From assembly GCA_902774365.1 (NCBI GenBank), contig CACYHX010000020.1, positions 1 to 40,304 of the forward strand: a stretch of DNA of 40,304 nt, written 5' to 3'. Position numbers and translations under genes: made by a program. The notes beneath the pieces were generated by a model. It had not been told where the DNA came from. It saw nothing but the letters and a program-made list of their open reading frames with translations, and searched no databases. This DNA is from an uncultured Bacteroidia bacterium (GTDB lineage: Bacteria; Bacteroidota; Bacteroidia; Bacteroidales; F082). Below are positions 6,997 through 15,895 of this stretch, piece by piece (positions within the stretch are counted from its first letter, which is position 1; every line of letters begins with the position of its first letter).

Positions 6997-8307
6997 ATGG
7001 CTTCACTGAAGATACACGGCGGACACCGGCTGCAAGGCGAAATCACCCCGCAAGGCGCGAAAAACGAGGCCATGCAGATTCTCTGTGCCTGCCTGCTCAC
7101 CGACGAGAAAGTCACCATCCACAACCTACCCGACATCCTCGACATCAACAACCTGATTGCCCTGCTCGAAGGCATGGGCGTCAGCATCGAACGTCCCACA
7201 CGCCACGAAATCACGTTGCAGGCCAAGAGCCTCAACTTCGACTATTTCAAAGGCGCTGACTACCAAAACACCGCCTCGAAGCTACGCGGAAGCGTGATGA
7301 TGACCGGCCCGATGCTCGCCCGTTTCGGCAAGGCCTACATGCCCAAGCCCGGTGGCGACAAAATCGGTCGCCGCAGGCTCGACACCCACGTCATCGGCCT
7401 CCAGAAACTCGGTGCCATCTTCGACTTCGACAGCAACCGTGTCGAGGTGCAACAAGGCGGGCTGAAAGGCTGCTACATGCTTCTGGACGAAGCCTCCGTC
7501 ACCGGCACGGCCAACATCGTCATGGCCGCAGTGATGGCACAAGGCACAACCACCATCTTCAACGCCGCCTGCGAGCCTTATCTCGTGCAGCTCTGCACCA
7601 TGCTCAACAACATGGGTGCCGACATCAAGGGCGTTGGTTCCAACCTCTTGACCATTAACGGCGTCAGCCGTTTGCACGGCACCGACCACACCCTGCTCGC
7701 CGACATGATTGAGGTGGGCAGCTTCATCGGCTTGGCCGCCATGACGGGCAGCGAGCTCACCATCAAAGACGCGGGTATCGCGCAGTTGGGCATGATCCCC
7801 GATGTGTTCCGCAAGCTCGGCATACAGATGGAATACCGTGGCGACGACATCCACATCCCAGCGCAAGAACACTACGAGGTGCAGACCTTCATGGACGGTG
7901 GCATCCTCACCATTGCCGACGCGCCGTGGCCCGGCTTCACGCCCGACCTCATCAGTATCGTGCTTGTGGTGGCCACGCAAGCCAAAGGCACCGTCCTCAT
8001 CCACCAAAAGATGTTCGAGAGCCGCCTGTTCTTCGTCGACAAGCTCATCGACATGGGCGCACAGATCATCCTCTGCGACCCGCACCGTGCCAACGTCATC
8101 GGCCTTGACCGCCATCATGCCTTACGTGGCATCCGCATGGCCTCGCCCGACATCCGTGCCGGCGTCGCCTTGCTCATCGCCGCCCTCTCCGCCAAAGGCG
8201 ATAGCATCATCGAAAACAGCGACCAGATCGAACGCGGCTACCAGTACATCGACAAGCGCATCAACAAGCTCAGCCTCGACGGCTCTCTTCTCATCGAGCG
8301 CCTGTAA
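6997..8307 (+). CDS. murA: UDP-N-acetylglucosamine 1-carboxyvinyltransferase MurA
   Basis: The 436-residue enzyme catalyses the first committed step of peptidoglycan synthesis, transferring enolpyruvate from PEP to UDP-GlcNAc in the cytoplasm. The two-lobed EPSP-synthase fold is evident: conserved K22 (AKNEAMQ), the RGSVMMTGPMLARFG segment (97-111), the SVTGTANIVMAAVMA segment, and repeated GxxLTI-type strands. The active-site loop reads PGGDKIGRR, so D121 stands where E. coli MurA has Cys115, the residue alkylated by fosfomycin. Asp at this position is known from naturally fosfomycin-insensitive MurA enzymes. The length is slightly above the 419 residues of E. coli. It is cotranscribed with DUF4290 (6-base gap). 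Confidence 0.97.
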   Translation: MASLKIHGGHRLQGEITPQGAKNEAMQILCACLLTDEKVTIHNLPDILDINNLIALLEGMGVSIERPTRHEITLQAKSLNFDYFKGADYQNTASKLRGSVMMTGPMLARFGKAYMPKPGGDKIGRRRLDTHVIGLQKLGAIFDFDSNRVEVQQGGLKGCYMLLDEASVTGTANIVMAAVMAQGTTTIFNAACEPYLVQLCTMLNNMGADIKGVGSNLLTINGVSRLHGTDHTLLADMIEVGSFIGLAAMTGSELTIKDAGIAQLGMIPDVFRKLGIQMEYRGDDIHIPAQEHYEVQTFMDGGILTIADAPWPGFTPDLISIVLVVATQAKGTVLIHQKMFESRLFFVDKLIDMGAQIILCDPHRANVIGLDRHHALRGIRMASPDIRAGVALLIAALSAKGDSIIENSDQIERGYQYIDKRINKLSLDGSLLIERL

Positions 8308-8341
8308 AACCTTCTCCGTCCTTGTTTCTGCCATTTTGTCA

Positions 8342-8366
8342 AAATCCATGCTTTGGCAAAGGATTT
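8342..8366. promoter_or_regulatory. Interrupted palindrome upstream of grpE, possible operator
   Basis: AAATCC (8342-8347) pairs with GGATTT (8361-8366), and inside it CTTTG (8351-8355) faces CAAAG (8357-8361). A partial -7 box TAGTTTG (8369-8375) follows immediately. It does not match the CIRCE element bound by HrcA. Confidence 0.4.
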
Positions 8367-8413
8367 GATAGTTTGTGCGGCAAAACGAAAGAAAAGTAAA
8401 AACAACACATATC

Positions 8414-9052
8414 ATGAAAGAAAACGAAAACGTTAACAATCAAGACGATGCCTTGAAAGACACCGTCAATCCCGACATGGAAAGTCCACAAGAACCCGTC
8501 GAAGAACAGCCGAAGCAAGAAGAAGCCACCGAAGCCAAAGCGGCACAAGGTGACAATGTTTCCGACAAAAAGTCGAAACGTTTCAAGATCCGTCATGCCC
8601 AGGAGAAGGCCTTGGAAGAGGAAAAGGCCAAGTACGCCGAACTGAACGACAAGTTCCTGCGTCTGTTCTCCGAGTTCGACAACTTCCGCAAGCGCACGGC
8701 CAAGGAAAAACTCGACCTCACCGTCACTGCTTCCGAAAACGTCATCAAGGACATCCTGCCCGTGCTCGATGACTTTGAGCGTGCCCTGCAAAACATGGAG
8801 AAGAACGGCAACGAGGCCGATATGCAAGGTGTCACCTTGATTTACAACAAGTTGAAAGACACATTGAAGAAAAAAGGCTTGGAGGAAATCGAAGCCATGG
8901 GTGTCGAGTTCAACACCGACGAACACGAGGCCCTGACGATGATTCCCGCCCCCGAGGAAGACAAGAAAGGCAAGGTCCTGGATGTCATCCAGAAAGGCTA
9001 TAAGCTGAATGGCAAGGTGATACGCTTCGCCCGTGTCGTCGTCGGTAACTAA
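8414..9052 (+). CDS. grpE: Nucleotide exchange factor GrpE
   Basis: The 212-residue protein promotes ADP release from DnaK in the heat-shock folding cycle. An acidic, disordered N-terminus (about 1-60) precedes a long helix ([20 protein letters not shown]) and the GrpE core motifs [12 protein letters not shown] and [12 protein letters not shown]. The C-terminal beta domain ends in [12 protein letters not shown]. The frame is open upstream to 8375, but that extension begins within the promoter-like sequence, so the ATG at 8414 (MKENENVNN) is chosen. dnaJ follows after 14 bases; dnaK is not in the window. Confidence 0.95.
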   Translation: MKENENVNNQDDALKDTVNPDMESPQEPVEEQPKQEEATEAKAAQGDNVSDKKSKRFKIRHAQEKALEEEKAKYAELNDKFLRLFSEFDNFRKRTAKEKLDLTVTASENVIKDILPVLDDFERALQNMEKNGNEADMQGVTLIYNKLKDTLKKKGLEEIEAMGVEFNTDEHEALTMIPAPEEDKKGKVLDVIQKGYKLNGKVIRFARVVVGN

Positions 9053-9066
9053 GAAAGGAATCAAGA

Positions 9067-10242
9067 ATGGCAGAAAAAAGAGATTACTACGAGGTGCTAG
9101 GAGTCAACAAGAACTCCACACCCGATGAGATAAAGAGCGCCTACCGTAAGGCCGCCCTCAAATGGCACCCCGACAAGTGGGTGAACGGCACCGACGCTGA
9201 GAAGAAGACCGCCGAGGAGAACTTCAAGGAAGCCTCGGAGGCCTATTCCGTGTTGAGCGACGAGAACAAGAAAGCGCGCTACGACCGCTACGGCTTCGCC
9301 GGCATGGACGGCGGCTCTGCCAGCGGTGGCGGCGGCTTCGGTGGCTTCGGCGACTTCGACCTCAACGACATCCTCAACAGCGTGTTCGGTCGCGGCTTCG
9401 ACTTCGGAGGCTTCGGAAACTTCGGAGGCGGCAGCCGTGGCGGCACCGTCAAGCAACGTGGCTCCAACCTCCGCGTGAAGGTGAAACTCAACCTACAGGA
9501 GATCGCCCACGGCACGAAAAAGAAAATCAAGGTCAGCAAATACGTGGCATGCACGCATTGCCACGGCAGCGGCTCGGAGGACGGCTCCACCGAGACCTGC
9601 CCCACCTGCCACGGCCGCGGCCAGGTGGTGCAGACCGTCAACAGCTTCTTCGGACAGATGCAGACCGCCTCGGTGTGTCCCACCTGCGGCGGGCGCGGCA
9701 CCGTCATCAAGAAGAAATGCTCCCACTGCGGCGGCGAAGGCGTCGTGAAAGGCGAAGAAGTCATCGAGATCGACATCCCCGCCGGCGTCGGCGAGGGCAT
9801 GCAACTCACCGTGCGCGGCAAAGGCAACGCTGGTCCACACAACGGCGTGAATGGCGACCTGCTCGTGCTCATCGAGGAAGAGCCGCATCCCGACTTCGAA
9901 CGCGACGAGAGCACGTTGATCTACAACCTGTTCATCACCATCCCCGAGGCTATTTTGGGAACGCAAGCCGAAGTACCCACCGTCGACGGCAAGGTACGCG
10001 TGAAAATAGCCCCTGGCACACAGAGCGGCAAGGTGCTGCGTCTGAGAGGCAAGGGCCTGCCCGTCGTCAACGGCTACGGCACCGGCGACATGCTCGTCAA
10101 CGTCAACGTGTGGATCCCGAAGAAATACAGCAAGAAAGACGAAGAGCTGTTGCAACAACTCGCCCAGTCGGAGAACTTCAAGCCCAACCCCACACCTGAG
10201 GAGAAGAGCTTCTTCAGTAAGATCAAGGATTATTTCAATTGA
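9067..10242 (+). CDS. dnaJ: Chaperone DnaJ (Hsp40)
   Basis: The 391-residue type I J-protein stimulates DnaK ATPase and delivers substrates. It has an N-terminal J domain with HPD at 34-36, a Gly/Phe-rich linker (about 78-125), and a zinc-binding region with four CxxCxGxG repeats: CTHCHGSG (162), CPTCHGRG (178), CPTCGGRG (204) and CSHCGGEG (218). The C-terminal substrate-binding and dimerisation domains follow. All zinc ligands are intact and the length is typical. It is cotranscribed with grpE (14-base gap) and followed 15 bases later by an ABC ATPase gene, so a longer operon is possible. Confidence 0.97.
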   Translation: MAEKRDYYEVLGVNKNSTPDEIKSAYRKAALKWHPDKWVNGTDAEKKTAEENFKEASEAYSVLSDENKKARYDRYGFAGMDGGSASGGGGFGGFGDFDLNDILNSVFGRGFDFGGFGNFGGGSRGGTVKQRGSNLRVKVKLNLQEIAHGTKKKIKVSKYVACTHCHGSGSEDGSTETCPTCHGRGQVVQTVNSFFGQMQTASVCPTCGGRGTVIKKKCSHCGGEGVVKGEEVIEIDIPAGVGEGMQLTVRGKGNAGPHNGVNGDLLVLIEEEPHPDFERDESTLIYNLFITIPEAILGTQAEVPTVDGKVRVKIAPGTQSGKVLRLRGKGLPVVNGYGTGDMLVNVNVWIPKKYSKKDEELLQQLAQSENFKPNPTPEEKSFFSKIKDYFN

Positions 10243-10257
10243 CACTAAAAACAACAG

Positions 10258-11181
10258 ATGGCTGTAATAAGTATCAACGAGGTCTCAAAGAAATACGCCG
10301 ACCACACCGCATTAGACCGTATGTGCATTGACATCCCAGAGCGCTGCATATACGGCCTTTTGGGTCCCAATGGCGCGGGCAAGACCACCCTCATCCGCAT
10401 CCTCAACCAAATCACCGCCCCCGACAGCGGCGAGGTGCTCATCAACGGCGAGAAACTGTGCCAGAAACACATCGCCTGCATCGGTTATCTGCCCGAAGAA
10501 CGAGGCCTATACAAGAAGATGAAAGTCGGCGAACAAGCCATCTACCTGGCCGAACTGAAAGACATCAAGAAGGCGGAGGCACAGAAACGACTGAAGGTGT
10601 GGTTCGACAAATTCGAAATCAGCGGCTGGTGGGACAAGAAAGTGGAAGAACTCTCAAAAGGCATGCAGCAGAAGATACAGTTCATCACCACCATCATCCA
10701 CGAGCCCGACATCCTCATCTTCGACGAGCCTTTCAGCGGCTTCGACCCCATCAACGCCAACCTCTTGAAGGACACCATACTGGAGCTGCGCGACAAAGGC
10801 GCCACCATCCTACTCTCCACGCATAACATGGCCTCGGTGGAGGAGCTTTGCGACAGCATCACCCTCATCAACAAAGGCAAGAGCATTCTGCAAGGTCGCG
10901 TCGGCGACATCAAGCGGCAACACGACACTCACAAGCGTGAGATCATCATTCGCACAAGCGACATACAACCCATTTTCGCCTTGGGCGACACCTATAATAA
11001 TATAAAGGTGGAGCCGACCGACATCCACGACGAGGTCAAACTGACCACCTACAGCGAGTCGCCTAACGAACTTCTCCAGCATCTGATGCAAATCGGACAG
11101 CTCGTCGCCTACAAAGAGGTGCTGCCCTCGATGAACGACATCTTTATCCAAGAAGTGCAATCCCAAAACCAAGCCTCATGA
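10258..11181 (+). CDS. ABC-2 type transporter ATP-binding protein (NatA-like)
   Basis: The 307-residue ATPase has Walker A GPNGAGKT (36-43), signature LSKGMQQK (132-139), Walker B ILIFDEP (152-158) and an H-loop in LLSTHNMASVEEL. The last 90 residues after the nucleotide-binding domain correspond to the regulatory tail common in NatA/YhaQ-like ATPases. It overlaps the permease gene by four bases (ATGA), so the two form one exporter. The NatAB resemblance hints at ion or drug extrusion, but substrate cannot be assigned. Confidence 0.93.
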   Translation: MAVISINEVSKKYADHTALDRMCIDIPERCIYGLLGPNGAGKTTLIRILNQITAPDSGEVLINGEKLCQKHIACIGYLPEERGLYKKMKVGEQAIYLAELKDIKKAEAQKRLKVWFDKFEISGWWDKKVEELSKGMQQKIQFITTIIHEPDILIFDEPFSGFDPINANLLKDTILELRDKGATILLSTHNMASVEELCDSITLINKGKSILQGRVGDIKRQHDTHKREIIIRTSDIQPIFALGDTYNNIKVEPTDIHDEVKLTTYSESPNELLQHLMQIGQLVAYKEVLPSMNDIFIQEVQSQNQAS

Positions 11182-12491
11182 ACAAGATCGGACTCATCAT
11201 CAAGCGCGAATACCTGACACGCGTTCGCAAGCGCAGCTTCCTCATCCTGACCTTCTTGGGGCCCATCCTCATGGCGGCCATCTATATCATCCCCATCATG
11301 CTCGCCCTCAACTCGAACACCGACCACCTGCGCGTGGCCGTCGTCGACGAGAGCCGTTGGTTTGAGGAACGCTTCAACAGCAACGAAAACCACACCTTCG
11401 TCACCATGCACGGCCAGCCTCTCGACTCGGTCAAGGAGATGGTGAAAACAGGTGTGTTCGACATGGCACTCTATGTGCCACCCACGCAACTGAGCCTCCC
11501 CTCGAATGCCGTCGTCTACAGCATCCGGCAGGTGCCATTGGAGATGGAGACCTACATCAGCGGCGTGATGGAAAAGGAAATCGAGGCACAGAAGCTGATG
11601 GCACAGGGCGTCGACCCTAAGGTCGTCAACGCGGTGAAGACCGACGTCAACCTGCAAGTCATGCGCATGGACGACAAAGGCAACGAGAAGGAGACCTTTA
11701 CCGAGATACAGTTCGTCCTCGGCATGGTCTTGGCCATGATGGTCTACTTCTTCATCATGTTCTTCGGCGGCCAGGTGATGCAGGGCGTAGCGGAAGAGAA
11801 AAACAACCGCATCATCGAGGTCATCATCAGCTCGGTGAAGCCCTTCCAACTGATGATGGGCAAAATCATCGGCGTGTCGCTGGTAGCCCTCACCCAGTTC
11901 GTGCTTTGGATCCTGCTTACAGTCGTGCTCTATGTGGGCTTCTCGGCCTTCATCGGCATCAGCAACCCCGAAATGCTGTCATCGGGTACTTTAATGAGCC
12001 AGGAGATCACCGCCAACGACATTATGAGCAACGAAAGTGTGCAAAGCATCCTGCAAATTGTCCACAGCATCGACTTCGGCACCATCATCGTCAGTTTTCT
12101 GATATTCTTCATCTTAGGTTATCTTTTGTATGCCACCTTATATGCTGCCGTCGGCTCGTTGGTCGACAACAACACCGACTCACAGCAGTTTACACTGCCT
12201 ATCACCGTGCCGTTGATGGTGGCCATCATCTCCTCGTTCTACATCGTCAACAACCCCGACAGCTCGTTGGCAGTGTGGCTCTCGATGATCCCCTTCACCT
12301 CCCCCATCTCGATGATGGTGAGAATCCCGTTCGGGGTGCCCATCTGGCAAATCGTGCTCTCAGTCGTGCTCTTGGCAGCCACCTTTGTCGCCATGACTTG
12401 GATAGCGGCAAAAATCTATCGCACGGGCATTTTGATGTACGGAAAAAAACTCACTTACAAGGAAATTTTCAAGTGGTTGAAATATAAATAG
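11178..12491 (+). CDS. ABC-2 type transporter permease (NatB-like)
   Basis: The 437-residue inner-membrane protein has one N-terminal helix (LILTFLGPILMAAIYIIPIM, about 22-41), a large extracytoplasmic domain (about 45-170), and five or six further helices to the C-terminus. This is the usual ABC-2 exporter layout. The segment EEKNNRIIEVIISSVKPFQ after the second helix is the typical coupling region of NatB/YhaP relatives. Translationally coupled to the ATPase gene just upstream. The secDF promoter lies across its 3' end. Confidence 0.92.
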   Translation: MNKIGLIIKREYLTRVRKRSFLILTFLGPILMAAIYIIPIMLALNSNTDHLRVAVVDESRWFEERFNSNENHTFVTMHGQPLDSVKEMVKTGVFDMALYVPPTQLSLPSNAVVYSIRQVPLEMETYISGVMEKEIEAQKLMAQGVDPKVVNAVKTDVNLQVMRMDDKGNEKETFTEIQFVLGMVLAMMVYFFIMFFGGQVMQGVAEEKNNRIIEVIISSVKPFQLMMGKIIGVSLVALTQFVLWILLTVVLYVGFSAFIGISNPEMLSSGTLMSQEITANDIMSNESVQSILQIVHSIDFGTIIVSFLIFFILGYLLYATLYAAVGSLVDNNTDSQQFTLPITVPLMVAIISSFYIVNNPDSSLAVWLSMIPFTSPISMMVRIPFGVPIWQIVLSVVLLAATFVAMTWIAAKIYRTGILMYGKKLTYKEIFKWLKYK

Positions 12492-12509
12492 AAATATTTC
12501 GTATTTTTG
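12477..12509 (+). promoter_or_regulatory. Promoter of secDF
   Basis: TATTTTTG (12502-12509) with TTG (12477-12479) 22 bases upstream, the latter inside the last codons of the permease gene. The leader to the ATG is about 70 bases and AT-rich. Confidence 0.65.
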
Positions 12510-12585
12510 CAGGCTCGTAATTGAGTAAAAAGGATATTTTGGAAATTTAACAAATTAAAAGTCAAATAATTAAATCAGTTTTACA

Positions 12586-15500
12586 ATGCAAAACAAAGGA
12601 GCAATCAGGACGATAGCCATTATCTTCGCGCTCATCTTTATCTACCAGCTTTCCTTCACCTTGGTGACCAAGCGTGTGGAAAACAAGGCAGCAAAGTACG
12701 CCGAAGCGGAGGCTACGAAACTGGCAAACGGAGACGAGTCACAGTTCAGCCTCCTCAAGGACGAGAAGGAAACTTACTATTTGGACTCGATGAGCAACGT
12801 GAATGTGTACAACTTGCTGGTCAAGAAATACACCTACCGCGATGCTAAGGAAAGAGAAATCAACTTGGGTTTGGACTTGAAGGGCGGTATGAACGTCACC
12901 CTCGAAGTCTCGGTGAAAGACATCGTGAAGGCCTTGTCGGGCAATTCACAAGATCCCACCTTCTTGAAAGCGATGGATATTGCCACGCAAAGACAGGAGA
13001 AGAGCGAAGGCGACTTCGTCACCCTGTTTGGCCAAGCTTTCGAAGAAGCTGACCCTAACGCCAGACTCGCTTCCATTTTCCTCTATGAGTTCAAGGACAA
13101 AGGCATCACCGTCAACTCCAGCAACAGCGACGTGCTGAAGGTCTTGAAAGAAGAATGCGACGGTGCCGTCGACCGTTCATACCAGATCCTGGGCACCCGT
13201 ATCGACCGTTTCGGCGTGGCTCAGCCCAACATCCAGAAGATGGAGAACTCGGGCCGCATCCTCGTCGAACTGCCCGGCATCAAGGACCCGAAGCGTGTGC
13301 GTAAGCTCCTCCAAGGAACGGCACAACTCGAATTCTGGGAGACCTACAACTTCTCCGAGATCCAGCAGTATCTTATGGACGCCAACACCAAGCTGGCCCA
13401 GACCCGCAAGGCCCAAAGCGCCCTGGAAGAGACCGAGACCGTGGCTGAAGACACCGAAGTGCAAGAGGCCGACAGCACCATGATTGCCGAAGCCGAAGCC
13501 GACACCACCGCCGTGGCCGCTGCCGACAGCACCGCCAACGACGACCTCCTCGGCCAACTCAACGAGAGCACCGAAGAGGAAGTGGTGGAAGAAGAGACCG
13601 AAGATCAGTTTGCCGAAAACAACCCGTTGTTTGCCAAGCTGATGGTCATGAACGGCAACACCGCCCGCGTCGGTATGGCTCAGGTGAAAGACACCGCCGC
13701 CATCAACCAGATGCTGGCTGAGACCAGAAACCTCTTCCCCCGCAACCTGAAGCTGGCTTGGACCGTGAAGCCCGAGTCGCTGAGCGGCAACGACGGCGAG
13801 AAGGTCGAAGTGCTCGACCTCGTGGCCCTGAAGATGTCGCGCGACAACAAGTGCGCCCTCGGTGGTGAAGTCATCACCGACGCCCGTCAGGACTACGGCC
13901 AAGGCAACCAAGTGGAGGTCACCATCCAGATGAACCCCGAAGGTGCCAAGGCCTGGAAGCGCCTCACCGGCGAGAACATCGGCAAGCAAATCGCCATCGT
14001 CCTCGACGACTACGTCTACAGCTATCCCGTCGTCAACGGTGAAATCCCGAACGGTCGTTCGTCCATCAGCGGCGGCGGCATGACCATCGAAGAGGCACAA
14101 GACTTGGCCAACATCCTGAAGGCCGGTAAGCTGCCCGCTCCCGCCAGAATCCTGGAAGAGCAAGTCGTTGGTCCTTCGCTGGGTAAGGAAGCCGTGCAAA
14201 AAGGTATGTGGAGTATGGTGTTCGCCTTCATCCTCGTGCTGGTCTACATGGTGTTCTTCTACAAGAAGGCTGGCTTCGTGGCCGATATCGCCCTGCTCGT
14301 CAACGTGTTCTTCCTGTTTGGCGTGCTGGCTTGCCTCGGCTCCGTGCTGACGCTGCCTGGTATCGCAGGTATCGTGTTGACCTTGGGTATGGCCGTCGAC
14401 TCGAACGTGATTATCTTCGAGCGTATCAAGGAAGAGATTAAGTCCGGTAAGGGCATCAAGACCGCCATCGCCGACGGTTACAAGAACGCTTACTCCGCCA
14501 TCATCGACGGTAACGTCACCACCTTGATCACCGGTATCATCCTCATCATCTTGGGTACGGGTCCTGTCCACAGCTTCGCCGTCACCCTCTGCATCGGTAT
14601 CCTGACTTCGTTGTTCACCTCTATCTTCGTCTCGCGTTTGATCTTCGAACGCATGCTCGACAAGGAGAGAGAGATCAGCTTCAGCACTGCTTGGACGCGC
14701 AACTTCTTGCAAGACAAGCACTACAACTTCATTGACATGCGCAAGACCTCGTTCATCATCTGCGGCATCTTCCTGGTGGTCAGCTTGGCCTCCCTCGGTT
14801 TCCGCGGCTTGAACCTGGGTATCGACTTCCAGGGCGGTCGTAACTACGTCGTCCAATTCGACAACCCGAGCATCAAGGTCGAGCAAGTGCGTGAGGCCTT
14901 GGCCGAGTCGAAGGTTGCCATCGACGCCAACGCCATCCACAGCGCTCTCGAAATGAGAGAAGACCAAGAGGTGGAAGGTTGGTCGACGCCTGAAGTGAAG
15001 ACCTATGGTACCAACGGTCAGGTGAAGATCACGACCAAGTTCTTGATCAAGAACGACAGCCCTGCCGTCGACAGCGTCATCCAAGTCATCCTCTATGAAA
15101 ACCTGATGGGTCTCTACAACAACGACCTCACCATGAGCCAGTTCTCATCGGAAGACGAGACCGTGGGTATCCTGAGCACCCAGAAGGTGGGCGCCACCAT
15201 CGCCAGCGACGTCACGCGTAAGTCCATCATCGCCATCATCGTGGCCTTGGCACTGATGTTCATCTACATCGCCATCCGATTCAAGAAGTGGCAGTATGGT
15301 GTGGCTTCCATCATGGCCTTGACGCAAGACACCCTCGTCGTGTTGGGTATGTACTCGTTGTTCTACAACGTGTTGCCCTTCACCATGGAAGTCGACCAGA
15401 GCTTCATCGCCGCCGTGCTGACCGTCATCGGTTACTCCATCAACGCTACGGTGGTTATCTTCGACCGTATCCGTGAGAATGTCAACCTGCACCCGAAGAC

Positions 15501-15765
15501 CTCGTGGAAGGACAACATGAACAACGCCGTCAACAGCACGTTGACCCGTTCGTTCAACACCTCAGGTTCTACCTTGGTCGTGTTGCTTGCCATCTTCATC
15601 TTCGGTGGCGACACCATCCGCGGCTTCATCTTCGCCCTGTTGGTCGGTGTGTTGGCTGGTACGTTCTCCTCAGTGTTCCTGTCGTCGCCGTTCGCCTACG
15701 TGCTGATGGGCGGCAACAAGAAAGACAAGCAAATCGCCGAGGAAGACACCACGAAGAAAAAATGA
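12586..15765 (+). CDS. secDF: Protein translocase subunit SecDF (fused)
   Basis: The 1059-residue fusion of SecD and SecF is the usual form in Bacteroidota. It uses the proton-motive force to pull preproteins through SecYEG on the periplasmic side. An N-terminal helix (7-28) is followed by the SecD motif LGLDLKGGMNV (94-104), a large P1 region, and six helices with AGIVLTLGMAVDSNVIIFER. The SecF half begins with another helix and the motif LGIDFQGGRNY (about 744), then its own six-helix bundle (AAVLTVIGYSINATVVIFDR). An unusual Glu/Thr/Ala/Asp-rich insert of about 65 residues (about 280-345) lies in the first periplasmic domain. Monocistronic: own promoter, and a strong terminator 40 bases downstream. 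Confidence 0.97.
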   Translation: MQNKGAIRTIAIIFALIFIYQLSFTLVTKRVENKAAKYAEAEATKLANGDESQFSLLKDEKETYYLDSMSNVNVYNLLVKKYTYRDAKEREINLGLDLKGGMNVTLEVSVKDIVKALSGNSQDPTFLKAMDIATQRQEKSEGDFVTLFGQAFEEADPNARLASIFLYEFKDKGITVNSSNSDVLKVLKEECDGAVDRSYQILGTRIDRFGVAQPNIQKMENSGRILVELPGIKDPKRVRKLLQGTAQLEFWETYNFSEIQQYLMDANTKLAQTRKAQSALEETETVAEDTEVQEADSTMIAEAEADTTAVAAADSTANDDLLGQLNESTEEEVVEEETEDQFAENNPLFAKLMVMNGNTARVGMAQVKDTAAINQMLAETRNLFPRNLKLAWTVKPESLSGNDGEKVEVLDLVALKMSRDNKCALGGEVITDARQDYGQGNQVEVTIQMNPEGAKAWKRLTGENIGKQIAIVLDDYVYSYPVVNGEIPNGRSSISGGGMTIEEAQDLANILKAGKLPAPARILEEQVVGPSLGKEAVQKGMWSMVFAFILVLVYMVFFYKKAGFVADIALLVNVFFLFGVLACLGSVLTLPGIAGIVLTLGMAVDSNVIIFERIKEEIKSGKGIKTAIADGYKNAYSAIIDGNVTTLITGIILIILGTGPVHSFAVTLCIGILTSLFTSIFVSRLIFERMLDKEREISFSTAWTRNFLQDKHYNFIDMRKTSFIICGIFLVVSLASLGFRGLNLGIDFQGGRNYVVQFDNPSIKVEQVREALAESKVAIDANAIHSALEMREDQEVEGWSTPEVKTYGTNGQVKITTKFLIKNDSPAVDSVIQVILYENLMGLYNNDLTMSQFSSEDETVGILSTQKVGATIASDVTRKSIIAIIVALALMFIYIAIRFKKWQYGVASIMALTQDTLVVLGMYSLFYNVLPFTMEVDQSFIAAVLTVIGYSINATVVIFDRIRENVNLHPKTSWKDNMNNAVNSTLTRSFNTSGSTLVVLLAIFIFGGDTIRGFIFALLVGVLAGTFSSVFLSSPFAYVLMGGNKKDKQIAEEDTTKKK

Positions 15766-15803
15766 TAAAACATCATTATTAACCTTCTAAACTGCTTGCA
15801 AAG

Positions 15804-15832
15804 AATCCCGCTGGTGACAGCGGGATTTTTTT
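15804..15832 (+). terminator. Rho-independent terminator of secDF
   Basis: AATCCCGCT (15804-15812) pairs perfectly with AGCGGGATT (15819-15827) around a 6-base loop, followed by a T-run to 15832. A near-copy lies after the next gene at 16804. Confidence 0.9.
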
Positions 15833-15842
15833 GTTTCTATCC

Positions 15843-15874
15843 TTTGGCTTTTTCTGCATTTTTTACTATTTTTG
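15843..15874 (+). promoter_or_regulatory. Promoter of the Bro-N gene
   Basis: TTTG (15843-15846), a 20-base spacer, then TATTTTTG (15867-15874): a textbook Bacteroidota sigma-ABfr promoter. The ATG at 15896 is 21 bases downstream of the -7 box. Confidence 0.75.
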
Positions 15875-15895
15875 CCTTGTAAAGAATTGAACAAA

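Noticed and set aside
8342-8366. CIRCE (HrcA) operator before grpE
   Set aside because: The sequence does not contain TTAGCACTC or GAGTGCTAA halves.
13177-15084. Long minus-strand reading frame of 635 codons opposite secDF
   Set aside because: It is a mirror frame of the biased secDF codons: His/Val/Asp-rich composition, no domain, no promoter. secDF on the other strand is certain.
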